Below the pieces are notes generated by a model. That model saw nothing but the letters and a program-made list of their open reading frames with translations, was not told the DNA's origin and made no database searches. From assembly GCA_020310875.1 (NCBI GenBank), contig CM035417.1:105938647-106002646 (forward strand): a DNA stretch of 64,000 nucleotides. The letters are read 5' to 3'. The stretch comes from Ceratopteris richardii. Taxonomy: Eukaryota; Streptophyta; Polypodiopsida; Polypodiales; Pteridaceae. The position numbers and the translations under genes are program-made. Of the stretch, positions 21,557 through 32,074 are shown piece by piece; the first letter of the stretch is position 1; each line of letters begins with the position of its first letter.

Positions 21557-22945
21557 ATGGATGTGGCTGCTGCCTCTCTCGTGAAAAGTAATCGGGCCCC
21601 TCCCCCTAGGGAGACCGATTTCCTGGCCGCTCTGCTGGAGGGGGGGTCGTGTGCCGCCCCTGAGGCATCCGAAAGTGTTGTATCCCCCGTCGTGTCCCTC
21701 AGCAGACCCGCAGTTCTGTCTGCTCAGGAGGAGCTCAAGAAAGTTTGCCTAGTCGGTCAAGTATTTGGCCCTAGGCCCCCGCTCGAAATTGTGCGACAAT
21801 GGCTTCGAAAAGAGTGGTTCCCTCGAGGACTAATTGTCAGCAAATGCCAGTTCTTACCAGCAAACCACATGCTGCTAGTCTTTGAGAATGAAGAGATGGC
21901 GTTCCAAGCCCTAAGCGTTGGCACCTGGCAGTTTGGTCGGGCGACCCTGTGCCTATTCAGATGGTCCCCGGACTTTACTCCTGACAAATCGAAATCACTG
22001 CGGTACCCGCTGTGGGTTGAGCTCCCTAACCTCCCTTACTTCTTGTACAACTTCGTGTGGGACATTGTCTCTCCCATCGGCAAGCCATTGGCTTCACGCG
22101 AAGACATTGGTGGTCTCATCTATGAAGGCGCAAGACACTCGTTCAATGCTAGGTGGCACCCACAAATCTGCGTCGAGGCCGACCTTTCTTTGCCGCTTCC
22201 ATCTATGATCAAAGTGGACATGGGCGAAGGTGATGTTTGGGAGCAGGTTATCACCTACAAAAACCTCCCCAACGCGTGCTTTCGTTGTGGCCAACAAGGC
22301 CACAGGATTAAAGACTGCCCTATCAGGCAAAAAAGCAAGCGTTCGCAAGAAGCCTCCAAATCTGCTCAAGACAACAACGGCGATTTGACCCACTCGACCA
22401 AGGAAGGGGAAGGAAAGGGCTTCCTCATTCCTCAAGCTGATGCCGATGGCTTTACTGAAGTTAGAAGAAGAAGGAAAAGAAGTCCGAGGGCCAACGGTGA
22501 GAGAAACAACCTGCCACTTACCCCCAACAGCAATTTGTACTGCAATCTAGGAAAGGAGATCAACGAGCTTGACTATCCAAGCGGGAAGCCACTCGAGGTA
22601 GATACCTACGACAATGCCCTAGAGATCCCTGACAACAAAGAAACCCCCCAGGAGGGCTATACCACAAGCAAAGAAGATGGATTCACCACTAGTAATGAAG
22701 ACAACATGGATAGTGAAAGTTCCATCATTGGATCGACGATCCCGGAAACGGTGCCGAGCACGGGGCCCTACTCTCCCCAGCAAGGTGCTTCCCGCAAAGG
22801 AAAACAGCCTATGGAGCTACCCTGGAAAAGCCCCTACAAGAACCGATTTCTAAGTCGGGAACAGATCCCAGCGAAAAAGAAAGATGAAGCCAAGAGAAGA
22901 AAGGACAAGGCTCCCTCCCGCAAAGAGGGATCAATACAAAAATGA
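21557..22945 (+). CDS. LINE-A2 ORF1, nucleic-acid-binding protein, intact
   Basis: 462 codons from ATG 21557, chosen because it is the first ATG of the frame and lies in the strong context GGCCATGG. The frame stays open upstream to 21512 but without an ATG. Residues about 60-215 resemble the DUF4283 domain of plant LINE ORF1 proteins (LVGQVFGPRPP, then WSPDF, then PLWVELPNLP). A CCHC knuckle, CFRCGQQGHRIKDC, is at residues 241-254. The remainder is a Lys/Arg-rich patch, an acidic Ser/Thr-rich stretch and a basic tail. The family role is to coat element RNA and chaperone reverse transcription. It ends with TGA overlapping the ORF2 ATG. No lesion was seen. Confidence 0.93.
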   Translation: MDVAAASLVKSNRAPPPRETDFLAALLEGGSCAAPEASESVVSPVVSLSRPAVLSAQEELKKVCLVGQVFGPRPPLEIVRQWLRKEWFPRGLIVSKCQFLPANHMLLVFENEEMAFQALSVGTWQFGRATLCLFRWSPDFTPDKSKSLRYPLWVELPNLPYFLYNFVWDIVSPIGKPLASREDIGGLIYEGARHSFNARWHPQICVEADLSLPLPSMIKVDMGEGDVWEQVITYKNLPNACFRCGQQGHRIKDCPIRQKSKRSQEASKSAQDNNGDLTHSTKEGEGKGFLIPQADADGFTEVRRRRKRSPRANGERNNLPLTPNSNLYCNLGKEINELDYPSGKPLEVDTYDNALEIPDNKETPQEGYTTSKEDGFTTSNEDNMDSESSIIGSTIPETVPSTGPYSPQQGASRKGKQPMELPWKSPYKNRFLSREQIPAKKKDEAKRRKDKAPSRKEGSIQK

Positions 22946-25900
22946 TTGTCATCTCGCTTAATGCTAGGGGGCTAACCGACCCCTCAAGAGCGGCCATCAT
23001 TGGTCAATGGCTCCGAGACACCAGCTTAAAACCAGACATTATATGCATTCAAGAGATTAAAATTGACGGAGAAGACCTTCTCAAACGGCTCAGACAGGTT
23101 TCCTCGGCCCATGTGTGGATCCCAACAAAGCACCAGCGGGGGTCCGGTGGAACGGCCATCGGTGTTAAACAACCCTGGCTTGAAAAGCTCGAGAACTCCA
23201 TTGAAGATGTAAATCACCGCTGGATTGCGGTATCTTTTGGTGTTCCCCTCTGTGCTACTATGGTTTCTCTATACGCCCCTAACGGGGATTGGGAGAGGCT
23301 GAACACTTGGACTTCTCTTGACTCGCTTCCTCACAACGTGATTATATGTGGAGACTTCAACATGGTGGAGGACCCTATGGACAGATGGATGGGCAAGGGC
23401 AGGGTCATTGACAGTCGGGAGAAAGAAACGTGGGACATGACCAAACTCCACCTGGATCTGGTCGAATTCAAAGACTCGAATGGCTTTTCCTGGTCGAATC
23501 TCCAGGCGGGCGAGGATCTGAGGAAAGCTAGACTTGATAGATGCTACATCTCTCAGAGCCTTACTCATCAGTGGGGCCACCCTTCAATCACGCAACGTAC
23601 TGACCTCACCATCTCCGATCACTACCCGATCGTTATCACCTTTCAACCCTCCAACAAGACCCACAAGGCTCCGTGGTTCCATGCCAACGCTTCCACCTTC
23701 TCTCTCCCCTCAGTCCATCAAGAGATTGCCGATGTGTGGAAGGTGGCGTTCACCTCTGGCTTGGCCCCAGCCAAGTGCTGGAGAAGTGCGGTCGACAAGT
23801 CTCGCAAGATCATGATCAGAACTAAGAAGATGCTCGAGACAGTGCGGCGGGCTCGTAGGGAAGCGCTTTACCACAGACTCTGGCGACTCGAGGAGGAAGT
23901 GAACAAAGGAAAACACCAAGCCCAGAAAGGTCTCCGAAGAATCAGAGCGGCGTTGAGATACGAGGAAGAAATACAAAGGAAAAACTTGCAAATATTCTTC
24001 AAGGAGTGGTGGGCTGGAAAAGCCGACAAACCCACCAAAGAGATGTGCAGTATCCTTAAAAGGAAACACAACAGAGAAACGATCCCCCTACTGCTAGACC
24101 CACATGGCAATGTATGCAACTCGGAAGAAGATAATTTTGGCATCATCGAAGGGCACTTCACGAGCCTCTTGGGAACCTCGAACCCCCTCTCCCACCATAG
24201 AAGGGACTGCATGGCTGCCATTTCTAGGGTTTCCCCCCGGAGAATTCCACCCAACCTCCACTCCCTGCTCCATGCCCCGATCTCTGAATCAGAAATCATT
24301 GAGGTCATTGATGCCCTCCCTCTCGGCAAAAGCCCGGGGCCCGACGGACTCACTAACGAGTTCTTTAAATCCTTCAAGCTGGTGGTCGCCACCCCTCTTC
24401 GGATGGTTTGGCAAGAAGCGCTAAAATTTGGTGCTCTTCCTTCTTGTATAAATAATGGAATTATCAAGCTGATTCACAAGAAGGGGGAAAAAAACAGAAT
24501 CGAGAACTGGCGGCCAATTACGATGCTCCAAACAGGGTACAAGATTGTCGCCAAAGTCATTGCCAACAGACTTGCGTGCCACCTGAGATCTTGGCTTAGC
24601 GAGGACCAAAAAGGTTTCATCAAAGGCAGGTCCATCCTGGAAACCATTATGGATATTTGGGAAGGTATTCAATTTGCAAATGAGTCTAATCAAGATGTGG
24701 TCTTCCTCAAGATCGACTTTGACAAAGCCTACGATAGGCTAGAATGGGACTATATTTTGCAGTCGCTCCAAGATCTCGGATGTAGTCAGAAATTCACCAA
24801 AATGATCGCGACCCTTCTCGGCAACGCAACGACCCAAATTAACGTTAACGGCAAACTGTCGAAGGCGATCCATCTTAAAAGATCTATTAGACAAGGGTGC
24901 CCTCTTGCCCCCCTTCTCTTTGCCATCGCCACTGAGGGGCTGAGCAGACTTGTGGCTCATCATGTGGAGGCTGGCAATATCAAAGGCCTCCAACTACCTC
25001 ACGACCACAATCAAATCATCATGAGACTGTTTGCCGACGACATGAATGCGTTCGTTCACAATGATAATACCAGCCTGGAGACTTTCTGGAGGTGCCTTGA
25101 TACCTTTTGTGAGGCCTCTGGATCCAAGATCAACCACAATAAGACCGCCTTTAGGGCCATCGTGGGACACCAACCTGGCCTTCTCATTGTTCATGGCTGT
25201 CAAATCATCCGCAGGGCCAAATCTTTCAGCTTCTTGGAATCCCCTTGGGATTTGGCGTCTCTATGGAGCAGCGATGGAACTGGGTGCTGGCCAAACTTGA
25301 AAACAAGCTCAACTACTGGAGAGGCATGCAAATCAATCTCGCTGGACGGGCGATGGTTATCAACACGTTCCTCCTCTCGTCTACCATCTATTTCCTTTCT
25401 TGCTGGAGACCGAATGAACAAGGCCTGTCCAAACTGAATAGCATCTGCAGAAACTTTCTTTGGACGGGTGATCATAACAGAAGGGGGGTGCCTAAAATCA
25501 AATGGGCCATCTGCACCAGCCCTAGAGATAGCGGGGGGCTTGGCATCCTGGACATTGGGTGTATGGCTAACAAACTAGCAGCCAAATGGATGATTAAAGC
25601 TTGGTGCAATAGGGAGGCCTCATGGGCCAAGCTGATCTTCAGAAACAAAAATGAGTTGGCCCTCACGGGGTCCCCGAACTGGAAGAACCTTGACATCATG
25701 ACCCTGCTATTCTCCCCGATACCTGTCTTCCCGAAAGGCTCCAGTCTCGTATGCTCTCTTTGGAAGGGCTGGAATAAAGTCAAAAGCTTCACAAGAATTA
25801 GTGAAGACTGGAAGTGGGCGGCCGGAATCAAACAAAACGACTCTATCTGGTTTCCGATACATGGCATCCGGAGTGTGGAGTCGTGGAACACTCAAAATGC

Positions 25901-26765
25901 CAAGAAGTTATGGAACAAAGGATTCAAAAAATGGAAACACCTCTGGAAACATGACACCAACAGTTGGATCAACTTCGAGGATATCGACCCTCGCATAAAC
26001 ATCTCCTACGAAGAATGGAACACCTTGCAAAGCAGATGCCTCGCTTGGGAGCGCCACAAAACTCGCCTTCTCATGGGACATGATGCTCCGAACGCGCGTG
26101 GTCTCAAATGGCACAATGGAAATAGCCTACTCAAAATCCCGAACATCAAAGAAACGACTGACCTCCAGATCAGCCTCAACAAGAAGTGGTGCCTGTCTTG
26201 GACGCGGCTTCGGTGGGACATGAAATTCATGGGTATCTGGCACCCACTTATAGAGATTAAGAAGTCTGTCCTCTTATGGCAAATTCTTCATCGAGGAATT
26301 TGGACTAACCAAAAGGCTAGCAAAATTTGTGGGATCCCTCCGTGGTGCAAACGCTGCCACCGTGCAATCGAAGATGTCCCACACATCTTCCTTACTTGCC
26401 CCAACTCCTACAGAATTTGGCAGACGGTTGGACTGAAAATCAGAGTTCAGAATCAGCTTAGCTGGAAACAAGTCCTTTTGGGAGAAGCGATTGGATGCTC
26501 TGCGGCTCTCTGGAACGCAATCAGAGGGGAAGTCCTGTGGAAAATTTGGCGGGAGCGGTGTGCTCTCAACTTCGGCGACCCTCCCAAGGAGTGGACGATT
26601 GAGAAATCTCTTTTCCTCCTTGGCAAGAGGATTGTCAACAGTAAGAAATCCCCCCCCTTCAGGCACCATCAAGTCCTCCTTTTGATCAACAACAAGCTCA
26701 AACCCAAGTGGGTCCCGCATGAGGGCGACGAGAGGGTGATCAACCTTCTTTGTAATGCAACCTAG
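22942..26765 (+). pseudogene. LINE-A2 ORF2 (endonuclease-RT), one frameshift
   Basis: ATG at 22942 inside the ATGA overlap. The first frame runs to 25437 and holds a complete endonuclease (SLNARG, IQE, GDFN, SDHYP) and the RT motifs SPGPDG, DFDKAYDR, RQGCPLAP and FADDMNAF. One T is missing near 25208 (CAAATCATCCGC against CAAATCATTCCGC in A1). The remaining coding continues in another frame from about 25210 to 26765, covering the thumb/connection region and the zinc-binding C terminus. A truncated protein of about 755 native residues plus an out-of-frame tail could keep endonuclease and RT palm motifs but would lack the C-terminal domain. A very recent insertion is implied. Confidence 0.93.
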
Positions 26766-26903
26766 GAATCAACCAAGCCTCCCCTGCTTTGTGGGATTTG
26801 GGGGGTCCCGTGGGCACTAGTCCCCTTCTTTTGTACCCTTGTTTCTTAATTTAATTCAAGTCCGGGAGAGTAGGCTATTGCCGAACTTCCTTTATATTAA
26901 AAA

Positions 26904-26917
26904 AAGAAGTGATGGCC
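26904..26917 (+). repeat. 3' target-site duplication of LINE-A2
   Basis: AAGAAGTGATGGCC, matching 20483-20496. Confidence 0.85.
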
Positions 26918-27859
26918 CATGTCCTCCTTTATCGAAACAGGCTCTTTACCGAATGGAAGGACTCTCCCTAACTATGGGGCCTTAACATTGTTCTTAAATT
27001 TATAATGGACAATTCACTAGAGTAGGGTGTCTTTATGCTTGTCTAACAGAAGGTGATGGACTTGCTGGTGTTTCGTTTCCCATCTAATTTGGATTCTCAA
27101 TTTTTGGGTAACCTTAACGTTGGAGTTCACACGTCTTCGAGAGTCTTGAAGGATTACACAGAATGGAATGGAAATTGTGAAGCCTACGAAACATGAGAAC
27201 CAAAAATTGAGAGATGCTCCCCCGTATGTTCACATAATTATGAAAAAGGGATTCTGCCGTTTTCTATTGATACAATGGATTTATATATAGAGTGTTCAAT
27301 ACCTATGAAATAAATCAACTCAATGCAAGTTGCACATGGAAGAAGTGTGCCGTTTTCTATTTATAGAATGCATGTTTATGTACAGTCTTCAAATATCTAT
27401 GGCATACATCCACTCAATGCAATTTGCACATGGATATTTGACAATAGGGCTATTGCATAAGGTTTTCTAATAGATCATAAAAATTGGTTATCTAACAAGG
27501 CAGATCAAAGGAATAATTGTTAGACGGATTATAATCCCCCTCCCCCCCCTTTTTTTTTTAGCGTAAGAAAAGCCTAGTAACATTGTTGAATGCCCTATTG
27601 GGCGCGTCTTATTGGACACTTAGATTGAAATTTTTAGTATTCGATATTAAGTTACTTCATTCGGGATTTTTTACCACATTGGGTTAGCTCCACCACATTA
27701 GGTTTGTTTTGAGTATGACCTCATTGGCTTTCGTGCAATGATTATTAAATATCACATTAGATTTTCTTGGGCATGTGAACATCATTGGGTTCTTTATTTT
27801 TTGTCACATTAGGATTCAGCATATTAGGCTAATAGATGGAATTTTAGCATTTTTCTTGT
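26918..27859. other. Gene-free stretch with a 93-bp tandem duplication
   Basis: GCCGTTTTCTAT at 27256 recurs at 27349 and the following bases align loosely through GCACATGGA in each copy (27256-27340 and 27349-27441). A C/T-rich run lies at about 27535-27560. No coding sequence is supported. Confidence 0.55.
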
Positions 27860-27999
27860 TCATAAAGTAATTTTAGGCCATTAGAACCTTCCTAGTTCAT
27901 ACATATCTGAGATCCAACATCATTTGGTCATTCTCGTATAGGATCAAAGATCTGGGGATTAGAATTAAGCATAGGTTCATGTGCTCTAATAATTAATCT

Positions 28000-28084
28000 A
28001 CTTAGTCTACTGGTTAAACCTAATGGATAGGAAGAAGGAAGTTTAGGGTTAAACCCTCATGGGAAGCATGGGGAGAGGGATTTT
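28000..28084 (+). ncRNA. tRNA-like Pol III module 1 inside gypsy LTR
   Basis: A-box-like TTAGTCTACTGGTTAAA (from 28002), B-box-like GGGTTAAACCC (28046-28056, one base off the GGTTCRA core) and TTTT at 28081. The A-to-B spacing is as in a tRNA. Part of a roughly 100-bp unit repeated just downstream. Tentative; no acceptor stem is visible. Confidence 0.4.
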
Positions 28085-28099
28085 CTAAAGATCTTATCC

Positions 28100-28182
28100 A
28101 TTTAGCCTAGTGGTTAGGTATCAAGGATGGGAAGGAGGCGTCTTGGGCTCAACCCCTTTGAGGAGCATGGGGAGAGAGTTTT
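28100..28182 (+). ncRNA. tRNA-like Pol III module 2 inside gypsy LTR
   Basis: A-box-like TTAGCCTAGTGGTTAGG (from 28102), B-box-like GGGCTCAACCCC (28145-28156) and TTTT at 28179-28182. Close to module 1 and to the single module in the LTR at 58.95-59.04 kb. Confidence 0.45.
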
Positions 28183-28446
28183 CTCCAACGATATTTAAAG
28201 CCTTCTAACTCAAGTTAACATAAATCAACTTGCACCTAGTGATACTTAACACAAGTGGTGAGTACACCTACCACTAGTGGACTCTAGTCGAAGGTTATAA
28301 GCAATGATGGAGATTTCACATGCATATGTGGACTTTAGTTAATCCAACATCACCAATGATTCAAGTAGATATATATAGAGGCATTGGGTAGGGAGGAGAG
28401 TCATCTCTCTAGCATGTGGTGGTCCTAATGGTATGGTCCTTCAAAT

Positions 28447-28458
28447 TGGTATCAAAGC
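28447..28458 (+). other. Primer binding site, initiator Met tRNA type (one mismatch)
   Basis: TGGTATCAAAGC, differing by one base from the common plant TGGTATCAGAGC, four bases after the LTR end. Confidence 0.6.
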
Positions 28459-29835
28459 TTTAAGGTTGAGCAACCATGGAGTTGTTTTCATCTTCCTCTC
28501 ATGATTATTCTTTTCCTCTTCCATGCAATTCCTGCAACTTATAGAGGATCATTGAATTAACAAACATATTTCAATATATTAAGTGAAGTATAGACAAAGA
28601 AGATAAAATTAACGTATCATTTCAAGCACTCCCATCCATTCATCTAGGTGTTTATTTTTTAATTATGTTTCTGCATCAAACAACGAGTTATTGTATCACA
28701 AATCAATCTTTCCTTTCATTAGATTGATTTTTTATCACACCAAGAATACATGGGCACATATTATTGGGCATCAAAAGGAAAGGAAAGAAACACATCAACA
28801 TTGTGCATATTCTTAGCACAAAAGGAAAGTTGCATCAAATTTTGCATGCAAGCTTTGTGCTATATGTAATGTAATGAATCACAATATGAAAAAGTCTATA
28901 TATGATTCATGCAAAAAAATTGTGGCCATTAAAAGGTCCAACTAGAACTAGTGGTCCCCATACCATGGTATGGTGTGCTATATGTACATAATATTCATTC
29001 AAGGATGTAGGTATTACTAGGAGAAGCACAGATAATGTCTCATCATCTCATCGTGGTCAAGAAATTCAAATTACTAGGGTACTAGATGAGGTAGAAAGTT
29101 TTTTAATCGGAGTCAAAAGGATGATGGAAATGTTTCATAGGGAAAAGGTATAGAGTGCCTCCTTTGCATGGATTTTCGACACATAATATCAAAATGTTGT
29201 GAAGTTGAGATAAAGAGTGTATCGACCTCATGGTTACTTGATCTGAAAGATAATTTCACCAACACAAATATCCCATCCATCGTAATATATAGGAGAAGCA
29301 TTAGGTGTATAATCAAGAATTTCACCAACACAAATATCCCATCCATCGTAATATATAGGAGAAGCATTAGGTGTATAATCAAGACTCTAGGTGGGCTCCT
29401 CAAACTCTAGTCCATTTTGTCCCATAAATGAAGCTCCTTCTTTGTCATTCAGGTGATCAAAGTAGATGAACTATGATCACAATAACAAACATACACATCG
29501 ATGTGCAATGAAGCAATATATACATTAAAGGAATGATGATCATCCATACCTGATATGGACCTCCAATTTAAGTGGATGTGCATAATTGTTTTTGTCTTGT
29601 ATTTATGTGCATATGAGAAAATTGATGGTTTCCTTACTTTTAGCGCTTCCACAATCAAAACCACAATCACAAACTTTTAGTCACTTATAAAACAATTAAA
29701 GAGAAGAAAAGTTTGCGCAAGATAAGAGAAATAGACAATATGAGACACGAGAGAGAGAGAGAGAGAGCGATTTAGTATTATAGATTTGCATCTCATACAA
29801 TAGGTTGGAAAAATCACAGATCTCAAACTCCAACA
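28459..29835. other. Non-coding leader and a probable second LTR
   Basis: No frame with a domain. It contains a perfect 66-bp tandem duplication (29252-29383) and a (GA)n run (about 29749-29767). The final several hundred bases before 29836 should be the 5' LTR of copia-B, given the primer site directly downstream, but its start was not found. Confidence 0.45.
29252..29383 (+). repeat. Perfect 66-bp tandem duplication
   Basis: The unit beginning AATTTCACCAACACAAATAT occupies 29252-29317 and again 29318-29383 with no difference seen. The length is a multiple of three and both strands stay open across it. Confidence 0.95.
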
Positions 29836-29837
29836 AA

Positions 29838-29849
29838 TGGTATCAGAGC
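29838..29849 (+). other. Primer binding site of copia-B
   Basis: TGGTATCAGAGC, exact complement of the initiator Met tRNA 3' end, shortly after an LTR-like end CCAACA. Confidence 0.8.
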
Positions 29850-30204
29850 AGGTCAGCATTTCATCTAGGGCATCGTCCACATCCCTCCAATCACAATCTC
29901 ACAATTGCACGAAATTTGGTGAGCATAATCAAGTCAATTAGTAGTTCAAAATAGCTTCTCTTTATCATGTCAAAATCACAATCGGAGCTCATTTTGGCCT
30001 TCAAATGCACTATTGCAATGCTTCTGCAGGAAATTTATTTTTTTTTGTGCTGAAACTATATATAGGTTTTGGTTCACCGATATGCACATCCCAAAGTCTA
30101 CTATAGGTTTGGCAGAAGGTGATAGGGTAGTTCTATTCAACTTTTTGAGATACATTCATTTTTCTACATCAGGGTATTTTAGTTAGTGGCCAAGGCTGAA
30201 AGTA

Positions 30205-31062
30205 GTGATGTATTCCGTATATTGGCAGTTGAGGATAAGATTATGGGCTTATATGATGTGTCATGTATTGGTTGCAAAACAATTGTGGAATATTGTGGAG
30301 GATATTGAAAAATGTCCTATTACACATTCAAATACAGTTAGTGAAGGTGATGCAAATGGCATTGAAGATGGCAATATTATTCATGTTCCTGATCGTGCTA
30401 CAGCTCCTGCTCCACCTACTATAGAGAAAATTTGTTCATATGATAGAGATGTTCAGGCACATGCATTGATAGCCTTGTTGGCCAAACATGCCATTATTCC
30501 TCATATTCACTCTTGCAAAACAACAAAGGATGCTTGGGATACACTTACCACTTTATACCATGCAAGGAATGAGGCTCATGTTGCTTACCTCCAAAACAAA
30601 TTGGAGAGTGAGCACATGAATGAAGGAGATTCCATGGACTTTTTTTTGACAAAGATCAAAGATTTGGAGGAGAAATTGATTTTTGCTGATGAACTCTTGT
30701 TTGAGAGTTCACTTATGTAGACTCTTCTCAATGGTCTTCTAGGTTTATATCAGAGTTTTTCTTTTACTCTTTGATTGATGATGAACGGTGATCCAAATTC
30801 CTTTACATTTGAGGAGTTAGTCTCTGTTCTATTGTAGGAAGATCGGTCTAGGTAGAACAAGCCCATTATGCATGTTGTAGATCAAGCTTTCCTGGCAAGT
30901 CAGAAGGGAAAAGGTAAATGGAGCTCTTCTACTAGAAAATAGAAATCTATTTATTCTGCACAATCAAAGAAGGATGATAGAGAGGAGAAGAAAAGAGAAA
31001 ACCAGAGGCTATTTTGCAAATATTGTAAAGGAAATGATCATTTCATAAAGAGTTGTCCAAAA
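30205..31062 (+). pseudogene. Copia-B gag, five in-frame stops
   Basis: One frame holds recognisable gag throughout: WQLRIRLWAYM, then AKHAIIPHIHSCKTTKDAWD (the UBN2-type gag core), then LQNKLESEHMNEGDSMDFF, and the knuckle CKYCKGNDHFIKSC at 31015-31056. Stops interrupt it at 30718 (TAG), 30772 (TGA), 30835 (TAG), 30853 (TAG) and 30940 (TAG), with no frameshift among them. A clean start codon was not found. It belongs to a different copia family from copia-A. Gag would form the virus-like particle in an active copy. Confidence 0.85.
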
Positions 31063-31490
31063 GTGGCTGCAAAAGAGGAAAAGAAGAAAGAGGTTCGAAT
31101 GGTAGTTGTAGAGGCTTCTACACCCAAAACAAAGCCTTCTAAGCTTGTGCACAATGAGGAATGGACGTTTACTACTAGTTGCAGTTATGAACCATCTTCA
31201 CACACAGGAACCGTGTATGTCTATAGTACACTCAGATGTTTGTTACTTGGATAGTGGGGCATCCAAACATATTACCTTGCAACATAGTTTCTTCACTTCA
31301 CTTGAGCATATCCCTATAGGGAATAGTGTCACATGCACCAACAGTTCCTCTTATCATCTTATGGAAGTTGGTGAGGTCATTCTGACTGTTGTTGATGGTC
31401 ATTATTTTATATTTTCAAATGCTTTTTTGGTGTGAGGCATCAAGAAAAATCTATTGTCAATTTTAGCATTAGCCAAGGTTGGCTTGTTTG
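31063..31490 (+). pseudogene. Copia-B protease relic
   Basis: Gag continues to about 31210; the protease then appears in another frame with YLDSGASKHI (DSGA active site), ILTVVDGHY and the linker IKKNLLSILALAKVGL that precedes integrase in copia elements. A frameshift lies near 31210-31235, and the linker is split by a TGA at 31434-31436. At about 31485 coding gives way to a TATG-type microsatellite; no integrase, RT or 3' LTR follows. Confidence 0.8.
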
Positions 31491-31912
31491 TATGTATGTG
31501 TATTTGTATGTGTGTGTTTGTATGTTTAGGTGTATGCATGTGTATGTATATCTATATGTATATGTTTGTATGTACATGTATGTATGCGTATGTATGTTTA
31601 AGTGTATCTATGTGTGCTTATGATTTTAGGTATATATGTGTAGGTATGTGTGCATGTATGTGTGTGTATGTATTTTTATGTGTAGGTGTGTGCATATGTA
31701 TGTGCATGTTTTTATGTATGTGCATGCATATGTGTGTGTGTGTGTCTATCTATATGTAGTTATGTGTTTTATGTATGTGTATGTGTGTACATATGATTGC
31801 ATGTGTGTAAGTATGTGTGTACATGTGTTTTAATGAATGTATGTGTATCTATTTCTATGTTTCTATGCTTGTATGTATATGTGTGTATTTGTGTGTGTGT
31901 GTGTATGTTTGT
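31484..31912 (+). repeat. TATG/TGTATG-type cryptic microsatellite
   Basis: About 430 bp of irregular TATG, TGTG and TTTG words. Open frames through it (Cys/Met/Val/Tyr-rich) are artefacts. Confidence 0.95.
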
Positions 31913-31990
31913 TGTAAGGAATTGAACTCACAACCTCTTGGTTAGGAATGTGATGGGCTAACCACTTGCCCCAAAAGCCATGGTTGAGGA
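31913..31990 (-). mobile_element. tRNA-derived SINE head
   Basis: On the minus strand, GGGGCAAGTGGTTAGCC (A box, about 31973-31957) and GAGTTCAATTCC (B box, about 31930-31919) have tRNA-like spacing. The sequence downstream on that strand is the CATACA-type microsatellite, as if that were the expanded tail. No target duplication was checked. Confidence 0.5.
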
Positions 31991-32012
31991 TTACTTCCTA
32001 ATCCTCCCTCTT

Positions 32013-32074
32013 AGGGTGTAGTTCAACCATCTCCAACCTATCAAGGGTGTGGTTCAACCATCTCCAACCTATCA
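32013..32074 (+). repeat. 31-bp tandem duplication
   Basis: AGGGTGTRGTTCAACCATCT plus eleven more bases at 32013-32043 and 32044-32074, one mismatch. Confidence 0.9.

Larger units (their letters stand above)
20497..26903 (+). mobile_element. LINE-A2, full-length L1-type retrotransposon
   Basis: Complete element of about 6.4 kb: 5' UTR of about 1.06 kb (20497-21556), ORF1, ORF2 joined by an ATGA overlap, 3' UTR (about 26766-26898) and a short A tail. It is framed by a perfect 14-bp direct repeat, the expected product of target-primed reverse transcription. The only lesion seen is one missing base in ORF2. It is the reference copy for reading A1, A3 and A4. Its 5' UTR contains a tandem CGACTGA-rich array and a purine-only tract immediately before ORF1. 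Confidence 0.93.
27860..28443 (+). mobile_element. Gypsy-type LTR (5' side), diverged
   Basis: Homologous, in the same order, to the minus-strand LTR at 58734-59181. Shared landmarks are TTTGGTCAT, CAAAGATCT, TAGTGGTTA, CATGGGGAGAG, TATATATAGAGGCATT, GGGAGGAGAGTCATCTCTCT and AGCATGTGGTGGTC. A TATA-like TATATATAG is at 28370-28379. The LTR ends CA at 28443, followed by a primer-site-like TGGTATCAAAGC. The start near 27860 is approximate. No coding region of the same element was found downstream. The gypsy assignment rests on the pol-end text beside the other copy. Confidence 0.65.

Noticed and set aside
1..26903. LINE-A1 and LINE-A2 as a segmental duplication
   Set aside because: Their 3' flanks differ right after the poly(A), so they are separate insertions.
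31432..31833. Cys/Met/Val/Tyr-rich open frames
   Set aside because: Translation of TATG/TGTG microsatellite.
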